A stretch of 64,000 nt of DNA, taken from the NCBI RefSeq assembly GCF_000429025.1, contig NZ_KE386834.1, forward strand, positions 1 through 64,000, written 5' to 3'. The stretch is from Actinospineispora spinosispora DSM 44797 (lineage in GTDB: Bacteria > Actinomycetota > Actinomycetes > Mycobacteriales > Pseudonocardiaceae). Both the position numbers and the translations under genes were made by a program. Of this stretch, positions 1-7,538 are shown piece after piece. The stretch's first letter is position 1, and each line of letters starts with the position of its first letter. The notes under the pieces were generated by a model. The model saw nothing but the letters and a program-made list of their open reading frames with translations. It was not told the origin of the DNA and did not search any database.

Positions 1-142
1 TCGAACACCGACAAAACCAGGAAATCAGCAGGTCAACCAGTCAACAAACCCCCACCAGCGGCAAACGGTCACAGCCAGAACACCGCGATCAGACCCACCC
101 CGACCACCCACACAACGCGGCCAGAAGGGACTTCATGGGCAA

Positions 143-189
143 CCCGAGCCGCACCACAGGGCCCCCAGGGCCCTGCGGTGCGGCTCGGG
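143..189. repeat. Hairpin with 20-bp arms
   Basis: The arms at 143-162 and 170-189 are reverse complements with one mismatch, separated by a 7-nt GC loop. Such a stem could end transcription arriving from the left, but it has no U-tract, so a terminator role is inference. Confidence 0.6.
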
Positions 190-308
190 GCGGCAGCCCC
201 CTCAGTAAAAGCCCCCGGGCGCAGCCCGAAAACCAAACCGCCGCAGCCAGCAGCTCACAAGACCGAAGCCGCAGCCAGCAGCCCGAAGACCAAAGCCGCA
301 GCCCCCGA

Positions 309-435
309 AACCTTGTGAGTGCTGAGGCCGCCTATAGCCGGTCTTGCCACTCACGACGAAAAGCGTGTCGTGAGTGGCAAGACCGGCTACGCTTCGCGCC
401 GCTTCGCGGTAGACGGCCTCAGCACTCACAAGGTT
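309..435. repeat. Nested double palindrome, GTGAGTG family
   Basis: The outer arms 309-329 and 415-435 are perfect 21-bp complements and contain TTGTGAGTG/CACTCACAA. Inside them a second perfect pair of 23-bp arms (335-357 and 367-389) carries the same GTGAGTG motif in the opposite arrangement, around a 9-nt loop. It looks as if one family member is nested in another. Six simpler members occur elsewhere in the window. Confidence 0.75.
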
Positions 436-504
436 GGGGTGGTCGCGGTCGTCGGGATATGAGGAGCACGAGGGCTGTGGCGCGTTCGAGGACTTGGGTG
501 AGTC

Positions 505-1386
505 GTGCCTAGGCACTCGACGCACCTGCTCAACGTGGCCGAACGTTATCGAGGCCATACGGTGCTGCGTGACGTCACGCTGCGGTTGCCGACCGGTGAG
601 CTGACGGTGGTGCTCGGCGCCAACGGGTGCGGCAAGTCGACACTGCTGCGGACCGCCGCGGGTGTCGCGGCACCGTCCGAGGGTCGGGTGCTGGGACTTC
701 CACCTTCGGTGGGGTACGTCCCCGACCGGTTCCTCGCCAGGTTGCGGCTGTCCGCTTCCGGGTATCTACGGCGGACGGCCGCGCTGCACGGGTGCCCGGC
801 GCGCGGTCCGGTCGTGGAGTCCGCGACCGGACCTGCTCGAGCGTCTGCGATTCACCGGTGACCCGTCCGCTCCGATGGCCCAGCTGTCGAAGGGCAACGC
901 TCAGAAGGTTGCGCTCGTCGGCGCTCTGTGCGGCGGCAGTGGACTGGTGGTGCTCGACGAACCCTGGTCGGGGCTCGACCGGGCGGTCGCTCCGGTACTG
1001 ATTGAACGCCTGGCCGAAGCGGTGTCGCGGTGCTGGTCACCGACCACACCGGGCTGGCCGCGCAGCTGGGTGGGCAGCGCTTTCGGCTGGCCGAAGGCCG
1101 ATTGGCGCCGATCGAGGAGGAGACGTCCACGCCGCATCCGGCGTGGACGGCCGACTCAGTGGGCCCGGATGAGGGCACCGATAGCACTGACGAGAACGCT
1201 CGCGGTCACCCGATATCTCATGGCCGACCTGCTGCGGTCCCAGCGTTTCCTCGTGCCGCTGCTCGCGTACCTGGCCGCGGTCGCGGTGTTGATGGGAGGC
1301 GGCCCCGGACCACCGCCTCAGCCGTGGGCGGCAAGCGCGGGCCTGCTGTACCCGATCAGTGCCTGGCTTGCCATAACTGTGAGTAA
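505..1386 (+). pseudogene. ABC transporter ATP-binding protein, broken by two compensating frameshifts
   Basis: This was an ABC ATPase that powered the permease encoded next to it. The Walker A motif (GANGCGKST, about 619-645) is read from a GTG at 505. The signature (LSKGNAQKV, about 880-906) and Walker B (LVVLDEPWSGLD) are in the next frame. The H-loop region (VLVTDHTG, about 1030) is back in the first frame. One extra base near 829-831 and one missing base near 1020 explain this and would restore a continuous protein. The restored frame then runs on to 1386, overlapping the permease start by about 218 bp. Either the gene is a recent pseudogene or the assembly has two single-base errors; no slippery sequence suggests programmed frameshifting. 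Confidence 0.7.
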
Positions 1387-1852
1387 TACCGAGGAGTCGG
1401 TCGGGCGGCAGGCGACGGTGGCGGCGTCGGGTGGCTGGTGGCGCTTGCAGGCCGGCGTGTTGCTCACCTGTCTGGTCGGCGACGCGGTCCTCATGGCCTG
1501 TGCGGTACTTCGACCGCTGGTGCCGCTGGGCAGCGTGTCCTATGCCTATTCGGCCAGGATGGTGCTGGTGGGAGTGTTGGTGCACGTCGCGGCCGCCGGT
1601 ACCGGCACGGCGCTCGGCCTCGTGTTCGGACGGCCTCGCGTCAGTCGGATCGGGTGGAGCGCGGTACTGATCGGCCTGACCGTTCTGGCGACGATCACCC
1701 AGCCGTGGCTCCCCCCGGTCGGCGTATCGATCGTGACGCTGAACGGTCCAGAACCATCACTGTCCGTATTGACAATGAGTGCGGTACTCGGATTATTGCT
1801 CAGTGGAATGGCTCTTTGGCTGGTTACAGTCGCTGAACGGCGATATAATTGA
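1169..1852 (+). CDS. ABC transporter permease, membrane subunit
   Basis: This is a hydrophobic protein of about 227 aa from ATG 1169. An N-terminal amphipathic stretch (RYLMADLLRSQRFLVPLL) leads into about six predicted membrane segments, the usual layout of small ABC-2-type permeases encoded just after their ATPase. It overlaps the end of the damaged ATPase frame, so the pair was probably co-translated. The substrate cannot be inferred. If the ATPase is really dead, this permease has no obvious local partner. The gene ends in a TGA inside an AT-richer stretch just before a GNAT gene. Confidence 0.6.
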   Translation: MRAPIALTRTLAVTRYLMADLLRSQRFLVPLLAYLAAVAVLMGGGPGPPPQPWAASAGLLYPISAWLAITVSNTEESVGRQATVAASGGWWRLQAGVLLTCLVGDAVLMACAVLRPLVPLGSVSYAYSARMVLVGVLVHVAAAGTGTALGLVFGRPRVSRIGWSAVLIGLTVLATITQPWLPPVGVSIVTLNGPEPSLSVLTMSAVLGLLLSGMALWLVTVAERRYN

Positions 1853-1890
1853 TATCGGCCCGCAATTCCCAACTGTACGCTCGTTAGGTC

Positions 1891-2403
1891 GTGCGATATA
1901 AATTGAGTGTGCCAGACGAGTCAGGGCAGGCTGCGGTGGACGTGGAGTTTCGCGCTGAGGACTACGACGCCGCTCACGCCGGTCCGCTGCTGCCCTTAGT
2001 GAAGGCGGCGCACGACGAGCTGCCGACACACCCCGACCTTCAGCCGCCTCCCGGCAAGGAGTTGTTGCCGGAGAACCGAGGTGTATTCGTCGTCGCCTAC
2101 GTCAATGGCCGGGCAGCGGCCTCGGGCGGATATCAGACGTTCGAGGGCGACTCCACCGGTGCGACGGTCGAGTTCGTCAGGTTGTACGTCGGGCCGGCCG
2201 CCCGACGCACCGGAATCGGGCGCGCGCTGCTCAGTGAGCTGGAGGAGCGTGCGCTGGACGACGACTACCGCTGGGGAGTGCTCCCTGTCGGGGCCAACCA
2301 GCGCGCGGCGCAGGGCCTGTACGAGTACCTCGGTTATCACCGGTTCGACGGCGCTGAGGGGGGCGGCGGACGGTTGTTGTACCGCAAGGAGCTGGAGGAC
2401 TGA
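1891..2403 (+). CDS. GNAT family N-acetyltransferase (first of two tandem copies)
   Basis: A 170-aa GCN5-related acetyltransferase, expected to transfer acetyl from acetyl-CoA to an unknown amine. The acetyl-CoA binding loop is visible as ARRTGIGRALL (motif A, R/Q-x-x-G-x-G/A) at about residues 109-119, preceded by the strand EFVRLYVGP. The C-terminal half has the family's GLYEYLGYHRF motif. The GTG at 1891 was taken as start; a second GTG lies five codons later. The next gene encodes a protein of the same length and layout, so the two probably arose by tandem duplication. Substrate unknown. Confidence 0.8.
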   Translation: MRYKLSVPDESGQAAVDVEFRAEDYDAAHAGPLLPLVKAAHDELPTHPDLQPPPGKELLPENRGVFVVAYVNGRAAASGGYQTFEGDSTGATVEFVRLYVGPAARRTGIGRALLSELEERALDDDYRWGVLPVGANQRAAQGLYEYLGYHRFDGAEGGGGRLLYRKELED

Positions 2404-2512
2404 GTCAACCTTCGTTGGCGCACCAACCGGTTACCGATTGCCCACGACCGTATGCGTACCGATAGGGCATGTCGTACTGTCACCGGTCTTCTGACATGCA
2501 GGATGGGGAATT

Positions 2513-3025
2513 GTGGAGTCCGAACAGGGTGAGGTCGTGTTGCGGGTCGTCCCCGTCGACCGCGACAACCCCGTTCTACTTCAGGGCATGGTGGGTTTCC
2601 CCGAATTGTCCGGTGCGGAGGTCCTCGGGTTCGCCGAGGCGAACGACGGTCTCTTCATGTTGGCCTATGTGCGCGGGCAGCCCGCTGGCTGCGGCGGCTA
2701 CCGGCGGCTGACCGGCGCGGACGAGACGGTGGTGGAGTTCGCCAGCATGTACGTCCGCCCCGGCGCGCAACGCGCCGGGCTGGCCAGGACGATCCTCGGC
2801 GAGCTGGAGCGCTGCGCCGTCGATGACGGTTACACCTCGGGCGTCGCCCGTGTCCCGCGCGGCGCCCAGGCGGTTCGCGCGCTGCTGGAGGTCAGCGGCT
2901 ACCGCGTGGAGTCGTCGGCTCCCGACGCTCCGGACGGTCAGCTGGTCTACGGCAAGGCTCTGACCGTCGAGGACGGGCCGGTGATGGCGGCCGCGCCGGA
3001 CGGGGTCGGCAGGCACCGCCGCTGA
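2513..3025 (+). CDS. GNAT family N-acetyltransferase (second tandem copy)
   Basis: A 170-aa acetyltransferase paralogous to the preceding gene. It has the core EFASMYVRPGAQRAGLARTI, in which RAGLAR replaces the RTGIGR loop of the first copy, followed by LELEVSGY-like C-terminal elements. The start is GTG 2513, preceded by a purine-rich GGATGGGGA that can serve as ribosome binding site. The 109-bp gap before it holds no gene. Loss of the second loop glycine may weaken acetyl-CoA binding, so the two copies may differ in activity. Confidence 0.78.
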   Translation: MESEQGEVVLRVVPVDRDNPVLLQGMVGFPELSGAEVLGFAEANDGLFMLAYVRGQPAGCGGYRRLTGADETVVEFASMYVRPGAQRAGLARTILGELERCAVDDGYTSGVARVPRGAQAVRALLEVSGYRVESSAPDAPDGQLVYGKALTVEDGPVMAAAPDGVGRHRR

Positions 3026-3094
3026 TCCGGTGGTTGCGCGAAGCTCTAGAGGTCATTATTTTCCATCGTAAACATCGATGGAGATGAGGCAGTC

Positions 3095-3865
3095 GTGCAG
3101 CCTGGTGAGCGAGTGATCTCCCAGAAGATCGGTCTGTGGTGCAACTGGGTCTTCGTGGCGCTCACCGCCATCGGCTGGCTGGGCATCGCGCACTTCTGGG
3201 CACCGGCACGGGCCGACCTGGGCCTCGAGGCGACGAAGATGTGGTTCGGCGACACCCACAAATGGGGCACGCTCATCGGTTGCTCGATCTTCTACGTCGC
3301 CGCGGGGCTGCTCACCCCCGGTTCGGTCGCGTTCGGCATCATGCTGTCGAAGATCGAAGGACGCTATCCGCTCTGGTCGATCACGACCGCGGTGTGCGGG
3401 GCGTTCATCTCACTCATCGTCTTCTTCAACTGCTGCGCGTGGATCGTCACCGCGTATCGTCCCGAGACCGGCGCCGACGTCATCCAGTCCTGGTACGACT
3501 GGGCCTGGTTCGCGTTCCTGCTCGGCTGGATCTATCTGGCGCTGGAGATGGCCGCGACCGGGGTCGTGGAGCTGATGGACGATCGTCCCCGGCCGATGGT
3601 CCCGCGCTGGTTCACCTGGCTCACCTTCCTTGGCGCGTTCGCGCTGGTCTGCGCGGCGGGCCCGGCGTTCTTCAAGAGCGGCCCGTTCGCGTACCACGGT
3701 CTGCTGGCGTTCTACATGCCTGTCGTGATCTGGGGCGGCTACATCGCGGTCACCAGCTGGTTCATGCTGAAGGAGCTCGACCGGGACTCAGCGCCAGGAG
3801 GGCAGCCACATCTCGGCGTCCCAGTGGGCCGAGGTGATGGAATCGCCGACCATGATCGGCCATAG
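3095..3865 (+). CDS. Integral membrane protein of unknown function
   Basis: A protein of about 256 aa with roughly six hydrophobic segments (for example WVFVALTAIGWLGIAHFW near the N-terminus and GLLAFYMPVVIWGGYIAV near the C-terminus). Many aromatic residues lie at the membrane borders. No catalytic motif or family was recognised. The start is GTG 3095. The last 78 bp overlap the 3' end of pmt on the other strand, and the hydrophilic tail after MLKELDRD lies entirely in that overlap, so the C-terminus may not be functionally constrained. Confidence 0.65.
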   Translation: MQPGERVISQKIGLWCNWVFVALTAIGWLGIAHFWAPARADLGLEATKMWFGDTHKWGTLIGCSIFYVAAGLLTPGSVAFGIMLSKIEGRYPLWSITTAVCGAFISLIVFFNCCAWIVTAYRPETGADVIQSWYDWAWFAFLLGWIYLALEMAATGVVELMDDRPRPMVPRWFTWLTFLGAFALVCAAGPAFFKSGPFAYHGLLAFYMPVVIWGGYIAVTSWFMLKELDRDSAPGGQPHLGVPVGRGDGIADHDRP

Positions 3866-5365
3866 CCAGGCGAAGTTGGCGACCGCGAGGCCGACGTACA
3901 GCGAGATGATCAGTAGGCCGGTGGCTCGCCGCTCGGTGCCGGCGAGCGCCGGACCGAGGACGTCACCCAGCATCAGCGTGAGGCCGAAGATCAGGAACGG
4001 TGCCATCGGCGTCGCGTAGAAGTAGTACATCTGGCGGTCGATGTCCAGGAACCACGGCAGGTACCCGGCGCCGTAGCCGACCATGATCGCCACGTGCCGC
4101 CAGTCGAAGCGGGTGACCGTCCGCCACACCGCCCACACGAGCGCGAGCGGGCTCGCCCACCACAGCGCGGGTGTGCCGACCAGCATCGTGGCGCTCACAC
4201 AGTCCTTCGCGCCGCACGTCTGGTCGGAGTTGTTCAGGTAGTACAGCATCGGGCGCAGGCTCATCGGCCACGCCCACGGCTTGGACTCCCACGGATGCGG
4301 CGCGGACGTCGACGTTGTCAGGTTCGCGTGGAAGGACAGCACGTGGCCGCTGTAGTACCACAGCGACCGCAGCGCGTCCGGCATGAACGAGAACGGGCCC
4401 CCGACGCCGATCTCCTGGCCGACCTCGTGGCGGTCGACCCCGGTCTCGCTGGCGAACCACGCCCACCAGCCGGCGAGGTAGGTCAGGATCGGGATCGCGG
4501 CCAACGCCCACAGCGCCGGTCCGACGTCCCGCACCCACACCCCGAGCCATGGTCTGCGCACCCCCGCCGCGCGCCGGGCAGCGACGTCCCAGCCGAGCGA
4601 CAGCACACCGAACGCGGCGACCCAGTACACGCCGGACCACTTGACCGCGCACGCCATCCCGATCAGCACGCCCGCGGTGAACCGCCACCAGCGCACCCCC
4701 AGCCGGGGCCCGAACGGGCTGACCCCGACCCGTCCCTCGGCGACGACCACCGCCATTCGGGCGCGCACATCGTCGCGGTCCAGCACCATCGCGCCGAACG
4801 AGGCGAGCACGAACACGGTGAGGAAGATGTCGAGCATCCCCATCCGGGACTGTACGAAACTGACCCCGTCGCACAGGAACAACGCACCCGCGACGACACC
4901 GAACATCGTCGAGCGGGTGAGCCGGCGCGCGATCCGGACGACGAGCAGCACACACACCGTGCCCGCGACGGCCGCGCTGACCCGCCACCCCATCGAGTCG
5001 TAGCCCCACACCCACTCGCCGAGCGCGATCAGCTGCTTGGCCAGCGGCGGATGCACCACGAGCTCGAACCCCGGGTTGTCCTCCACCCCGAAGTTGCGCA
5101 GCATCTGCCAGGCCTGCGGCACGTAGTGCTTCTCGTCGAAGACCGGAGTGCCGTGGTCGGAGGGGAAACCCAGACGGTAGAACCGCAGAATCCCGCCGAT
5201 GAACGCCAGCAGGATCGCCAGCAACCAGCTGCGCAGCCGATCGGTGGGCATGGGCCGCTCGACGGGGAACCGCACGCCCAAGGTCGGCCCCGGCGCGCTG
5301 GTGGCCGGCCGACGCCCGACCGGCACAGCGCCGGCCCGCGCCGGCCGATCCCCAACAGAAACCAT
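3788..5365 (-). CDS. pmt: Polyprenyl-phosphate-mannose:protein mannosyltransferase
   Basis: A GT39-family membrane enzyme that transfers mannose from polyprenyl-phosphate-mannose to Ser/Thr of secreted proteins during Sec export. The 525-aa protein has a short cytoplasmic N-terminus and about ten membrane segments. The first periplasmic loop carries the acidic FDEKHY motif (catalytic Asp-Glu), followed by HPPLAK, both typical of PMTs. Start ATG 5365. It is divergent from rsmI, the same arrangement as Rv1002c/Rv1003 in M. tuberculosis. Its 3' end overlaps a convergent membrane-protein gene by 78 bp. Confidence 0.92.
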   Translation of the reverse strand: MVSVGDRPARAGAVPVGRRPATSAPGPTLGVRFPVERPMPTDRLRSWLLAILLAFIGGILRFYRLGFPSDHGTPVFDEKHYVPQAWQMLRNFGVEDNPGFELVVHPPLAKQLIALGEWVWGYDSMGWRVSAAVAGTVCVLLVVRIARRLTRSTMFGVVAGALFLCDGVSFVQSRMGMLDIFLTVFVLASFGAMVLDRDDVRARMAVVVAEGRVGVSPFGPRLGVRWWRFTAGVLIGMACAVKWSGVYWVAAFGVLSLGWDVAARRAAGVRRPWLGVWVRDVGPALWALAAIPILTYLAGWWAWFASETGVDRHEVGQEIGVGGPFSFMPDALRSLWYYSGHVLSFHANLTTSTSAPHPWESKPWAWPMSLRPMLYYLNNSDQTCGAKDCVSATMLVGTPALWWASPLALVWAVWRTVTRFDWRHVAIMVGYGAGYLPWFLDIDRQMYYFYATPMAPFLIFGLTLMLGDVLGPALAGTERRATGLLIISLYVGLAVANFAWLWPIMVGDSITSAHWDAEMWLPSWR

Positions 5366-5407
5366 CGCGGGTGACTCTATTTGCTGCCCCGACGTCGGTC
5401 GTGCGGG

Positions 5408-5497
5408 GCTCTGCGAAGTCGCACCGGTGCGACTTCGCAGAGCAAGCTGTCGCGTCGCAGAGACTGCAGCGTCTGCGACACGACACGAAGCTCTGCG
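5408..5497. repeat. Palindrome plus hairpin of the TCTGCGAC family
   Basis: A perfect 36-bp palindrome (5408-5443) built on GCTCTGCGAAGTCGCACC is followed by a hairpin with 14-bp arms (5448-5461 and 5472-5485, one mismatch). The 26 bp at 5472-5497 recur exactly, on the opposite strand, at 37535-37560. It lies between the divergent pmt and rsmI starts, so it could affect both promoters. Confidence 0.75.
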
Positions 5498-5532
5498 ACG
5501 TCGCCCCAGGGGTCAACGCATAGGCTGCGGCG

Positions 5533-6405
5533 GTGGACAGTGAACCGAGCGGGCGACTGCTGCTTGCCGCCACCCCGCTCGGCGACCCGGGCGATGCGTC
5601 GGCCCGCCTGGTGGCGGCACTGGGGCAGGCCGACGTGATCGCCGCGGAGGACACCAGGCGGCTGCGGCACCTTGCCTCGGCGCTCGACGTCACGGTCACC
5701 GGCCGGATCGTGAGCCATTACGACGCGGTCGAGGCGTCCCGAGCTCCCATGCTGGTCGACGCGATCCGTGAGGGTCAGACCGTCCTGGTGGTGACCGACG
5801 CCGGCATGCCATCGGTGTCCGACCCCGGATACCGCCTGGTCAGCGCATGCGTCGAAGCGGATCTGCCGATCACTTGCCTCCCGGGCCCCTCGGCGGTGAC
5901 GACGGCGCTCGTCCTGTCCGGCCTGCCCTGCGAACGGTTCTGCTTCGAGGGATTCGCCCCGAGGCGCCCCGGCGAACGGCGCCGCTGGCTGACCGCACTG
6001 GCCACCGAGGAACGCGCGTCGGTGTTCTTCGAGTCGCCGAGGAGACTCGCCACCACTCTCGCCGACGCGGTCGACGTACTGGGCGCCGACCGTCGCGCCG
6101 CGGTCTGCCGTGAGCTCACCAAGACCTACGAGCAGGTCCTGCGTGGCTCGGTGGGCGAGCTCGCCGAGTGGGCGGCGGCGGAGGAGGTGCGCGGCGAGAT
6201 CACCGTGGTGCTGGCCGGCGCCGAGCCGGTGGTCGCCGCGCTGGACACCCTGGTCGCCATGGTCCACGAGCGGGTGGAGGGTGGGCAGCGACTCAAGGAT
6301 GCGGTCAGTGAGGTCGCGGCCGGTTCCGGGGTACCGAAACGGGAGCTCTACGCGGCGTCACTGCCGGGAGGCGACAGCTCGGCGAGCTCCGCCACCAGCT
6401 CGTAG
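5533..6405 (+). CDS. rsmI: 16S rRNA (cytidine(1402)-2'-O)-methyltransferase
   Basis: RsmI 2'-O-methylates C1402 in the decoding centre of 16S rRNA using S-adenosylmethionine. The 290-aa protein shows the tetrapyrrole-methylase-like fold: LLLAATPLGD near the N-terminus, AAEDTRR (res about 38-44), the VVTDAGMPSVSDPGYRLV SAM-binding loop (about 87-105) and LPGPSA (about 117). Start GTG 5533, divergent from pmt as in mycobacteria. The last 58 bp overlap the convergent monooxygenase gene, and the Ser-rich tail (SSASSATSS) is encoded there. Confidence 0.93.
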   Translation: MDSEPSGRLLLAATPLGDPGDASARLVAALGQADVIAAEDTRRLRHLASALDVTVTGRIVSHYDAVEASRAPMLVDAIREGQTVLVVTDAGMPSVSDPGYRLVSACVEADLPITCLPGPSAVTTALVLSGLPCERFCFEGFAPRRPGERRRWLTALATEERASVFFESPRRLATTLADAVDVLGADRRAAVCRELTKTYEQVLRGSVGELAEWAAAEEVRGEITVVLAGAEPVVAALDTLVAMVHERVEGGQRLKDAVSEVAAGSGVPKRELYAASLPGGDSSASSATSS

Positions 6406-7370
6406 CTGCGCCGTCCGTCCGCCGGGTCGTGAACCATGGTGGCGACCATCAGCTCGTCGGCCTGGGTCTGTTCCAGTAGCGACGTGATCCCCTTGAGGAC
6501 AGTGTCCGGCCCGCCGATGATCTGGTTGGACATGCGGTCCGCGACGAACGCCTTCTCGGTCTCGTTGTAGGCGTACGCGGCGGCGTCCTCGGGTGTCGGC
6601 ATGAGCCCGGGTTTGCCCTGCCGCAGCTGCAGGAACGACAGTCCGCCGGGGCCCGCGAGGTAGCGGGCGCGGTCGTCGTCCTCGGCGGCGACCACCGAGG
6701 CGCACACCATCGCGTAGGGCTCCTTGAGCCGCGCCGACGGGCGGAACCGCTCGCGGTAGAGCGCGAGGGCGGGCAGCGTGTTCGCCGCGCTGAAGTGGTG
6801 GGCGAACGCGAACGGCAGGCCGAGCAGGCCGGCGACCTGGGCGCTGTAGCCGCTGGAGCCGAGCAGCCACACGTCGGGCGGGTTGCCCATCGCGGGCACG
6901 GCGTTCACCCCGCGCTCGCTCGGCCCGGTGAAATAGCCCATCAGAGCGGTCAGCTCCTCAGGGAAGTCGTCGACCGACAGCGCGTTCGCGGTACGGCGCA
7001 GCGCCTGCGCGGTGACCGGGTCGGTGCCGGGCGCGCGCCCGATGCCCAGATCGACGCGACCCGGGTGCAGTGCCTCAAGCATGCCGAACTGTTCGGCGAC
7101 CACCAGCGGCGCGTGGTTGGGCAGCATCACGCCACCCGAGCCGACCCGCAGCGTGCTGGTCGCCGCCGCGAGGTGTGCGATCAGCACCGGCGGCGCGGAG
7201 CTGGCGATGCCCGGCATGTTGTGGTGTTCGGCCACCCAGAACCGCCGGTAGCCCAGCTGCTCGGTGCGCCGGGCCAGCTCGATGCTGCCGTTCAGCGCCG
7301 CGCCGGCGTGCGAGCCGGAGCCGATCACGGCAAGATCCAGTACGGAAAAAGGGATGTCGAAGCGCGCCAC
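6348..7370 (-). CDS. LLM class flavin-dependent oxidoreductase
   Basis: A luciferase-like (bacterial luciferase superfamily) FMN/F420-dependent oxidoreductase of 340 aa. Recognisable parts are FSVLDLAVIGSG at the N-terminus, RFWVAEHHNMPGIASSAPPV, the GGVMLPNHAPLVVAEQF segment, and VDLGIGRAPGTDP, which follow the single-component subgroup. Start GTG 7370. A second member of the same subgroup lies at 34389-35360. The substrate is unknown. It is convergent with rsmI, with a 58-bp overlap and no room for a separate terminator. Confidence 0.85.
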   Translation of the reverse strand: MARFDIPFSVLDLAVIGSGSHAGAALNGSIELARRTEQLGYRRFWVAEHHNMPGIASSAPPVLIAHLAAATSTLRVGSGGVMLPNHAPLVVAEQFGMLEALHPGRVDLGIGRAPGTDPVTAQALRRTANALSVDDFPEELTALMGYFTGPSERGVNAVPAMGNPPDVWLLGSSGYSAQVAGLLGLPFAFAHHFSAANTLPALALYRERFRPSARLKEPYAMVCASVVAAEDDDRARYLAGPGGLSFLQLRQGKPGLMPTPEDAAAYAYNETEKAFVADRMSNQIIGGPDTVLKGITSLLEQTQADELMVATMVHDPADGRRSYELVAELAELSPPGSDAA

Positions 7371-7450
7371 TCAGGGTGCAACGCATCGAGCCCCCGCTGA
7401 CTTCCCGATGTGCGCAATCAGTGGCCGTTCACAGGCGAGATCAACCTTAA

Positions 7451-7480
7451 ATATCGTGATATCATAGTTCGGTAGAGTGT
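7451..7480 (+). promoter_or_regulatory. AT-rich inverted repeat and TAGAGTGT motif before the first synthetase
   Basis: ATATC-GT-GATAT (7451-7462) is an inverted repeat in an unusually AT-rich stretch. TAGAGTGT at 7473-7480 recurs before the two following paralogues. It could be a -10-like element or an operator; no clear -35 box was found. Confidence 0.4.
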
Positions 7481-7538
7481 CCCAAGTTCGTGGTGAGTCG
7501 GTCTGTCTGTCGGGTTTCCGGCACGGTGGGTGAAATCA

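Larger units (their letters stand above)
1..504. other. Intergenic region rich in hairpins and short repeats
   Basis: No convincing gene was found in this left-edge stretch. It holds a 20-bp-arm hairpin (143-189), direct repeats of the type CGCAGCCAGCAGC (about 233-305), and a nested double palindrome (309-435), listed separately. Short open frames on both strands are Arg/Ser/Pro-rich and have no recognisable domain. The region probably forms the 3' boundary of a gene outside the window and the 5' region of the ABC transporter that follows. Confidence 0.6.

Noticed and set aside
1..504. Arg/Ser-rich proteins on both strands of the left edge
   Set aside because: They run through perfect inverted repeats, so similar open frames on both strands are expected by symmetry; no domain or ribosome binding site supports them.
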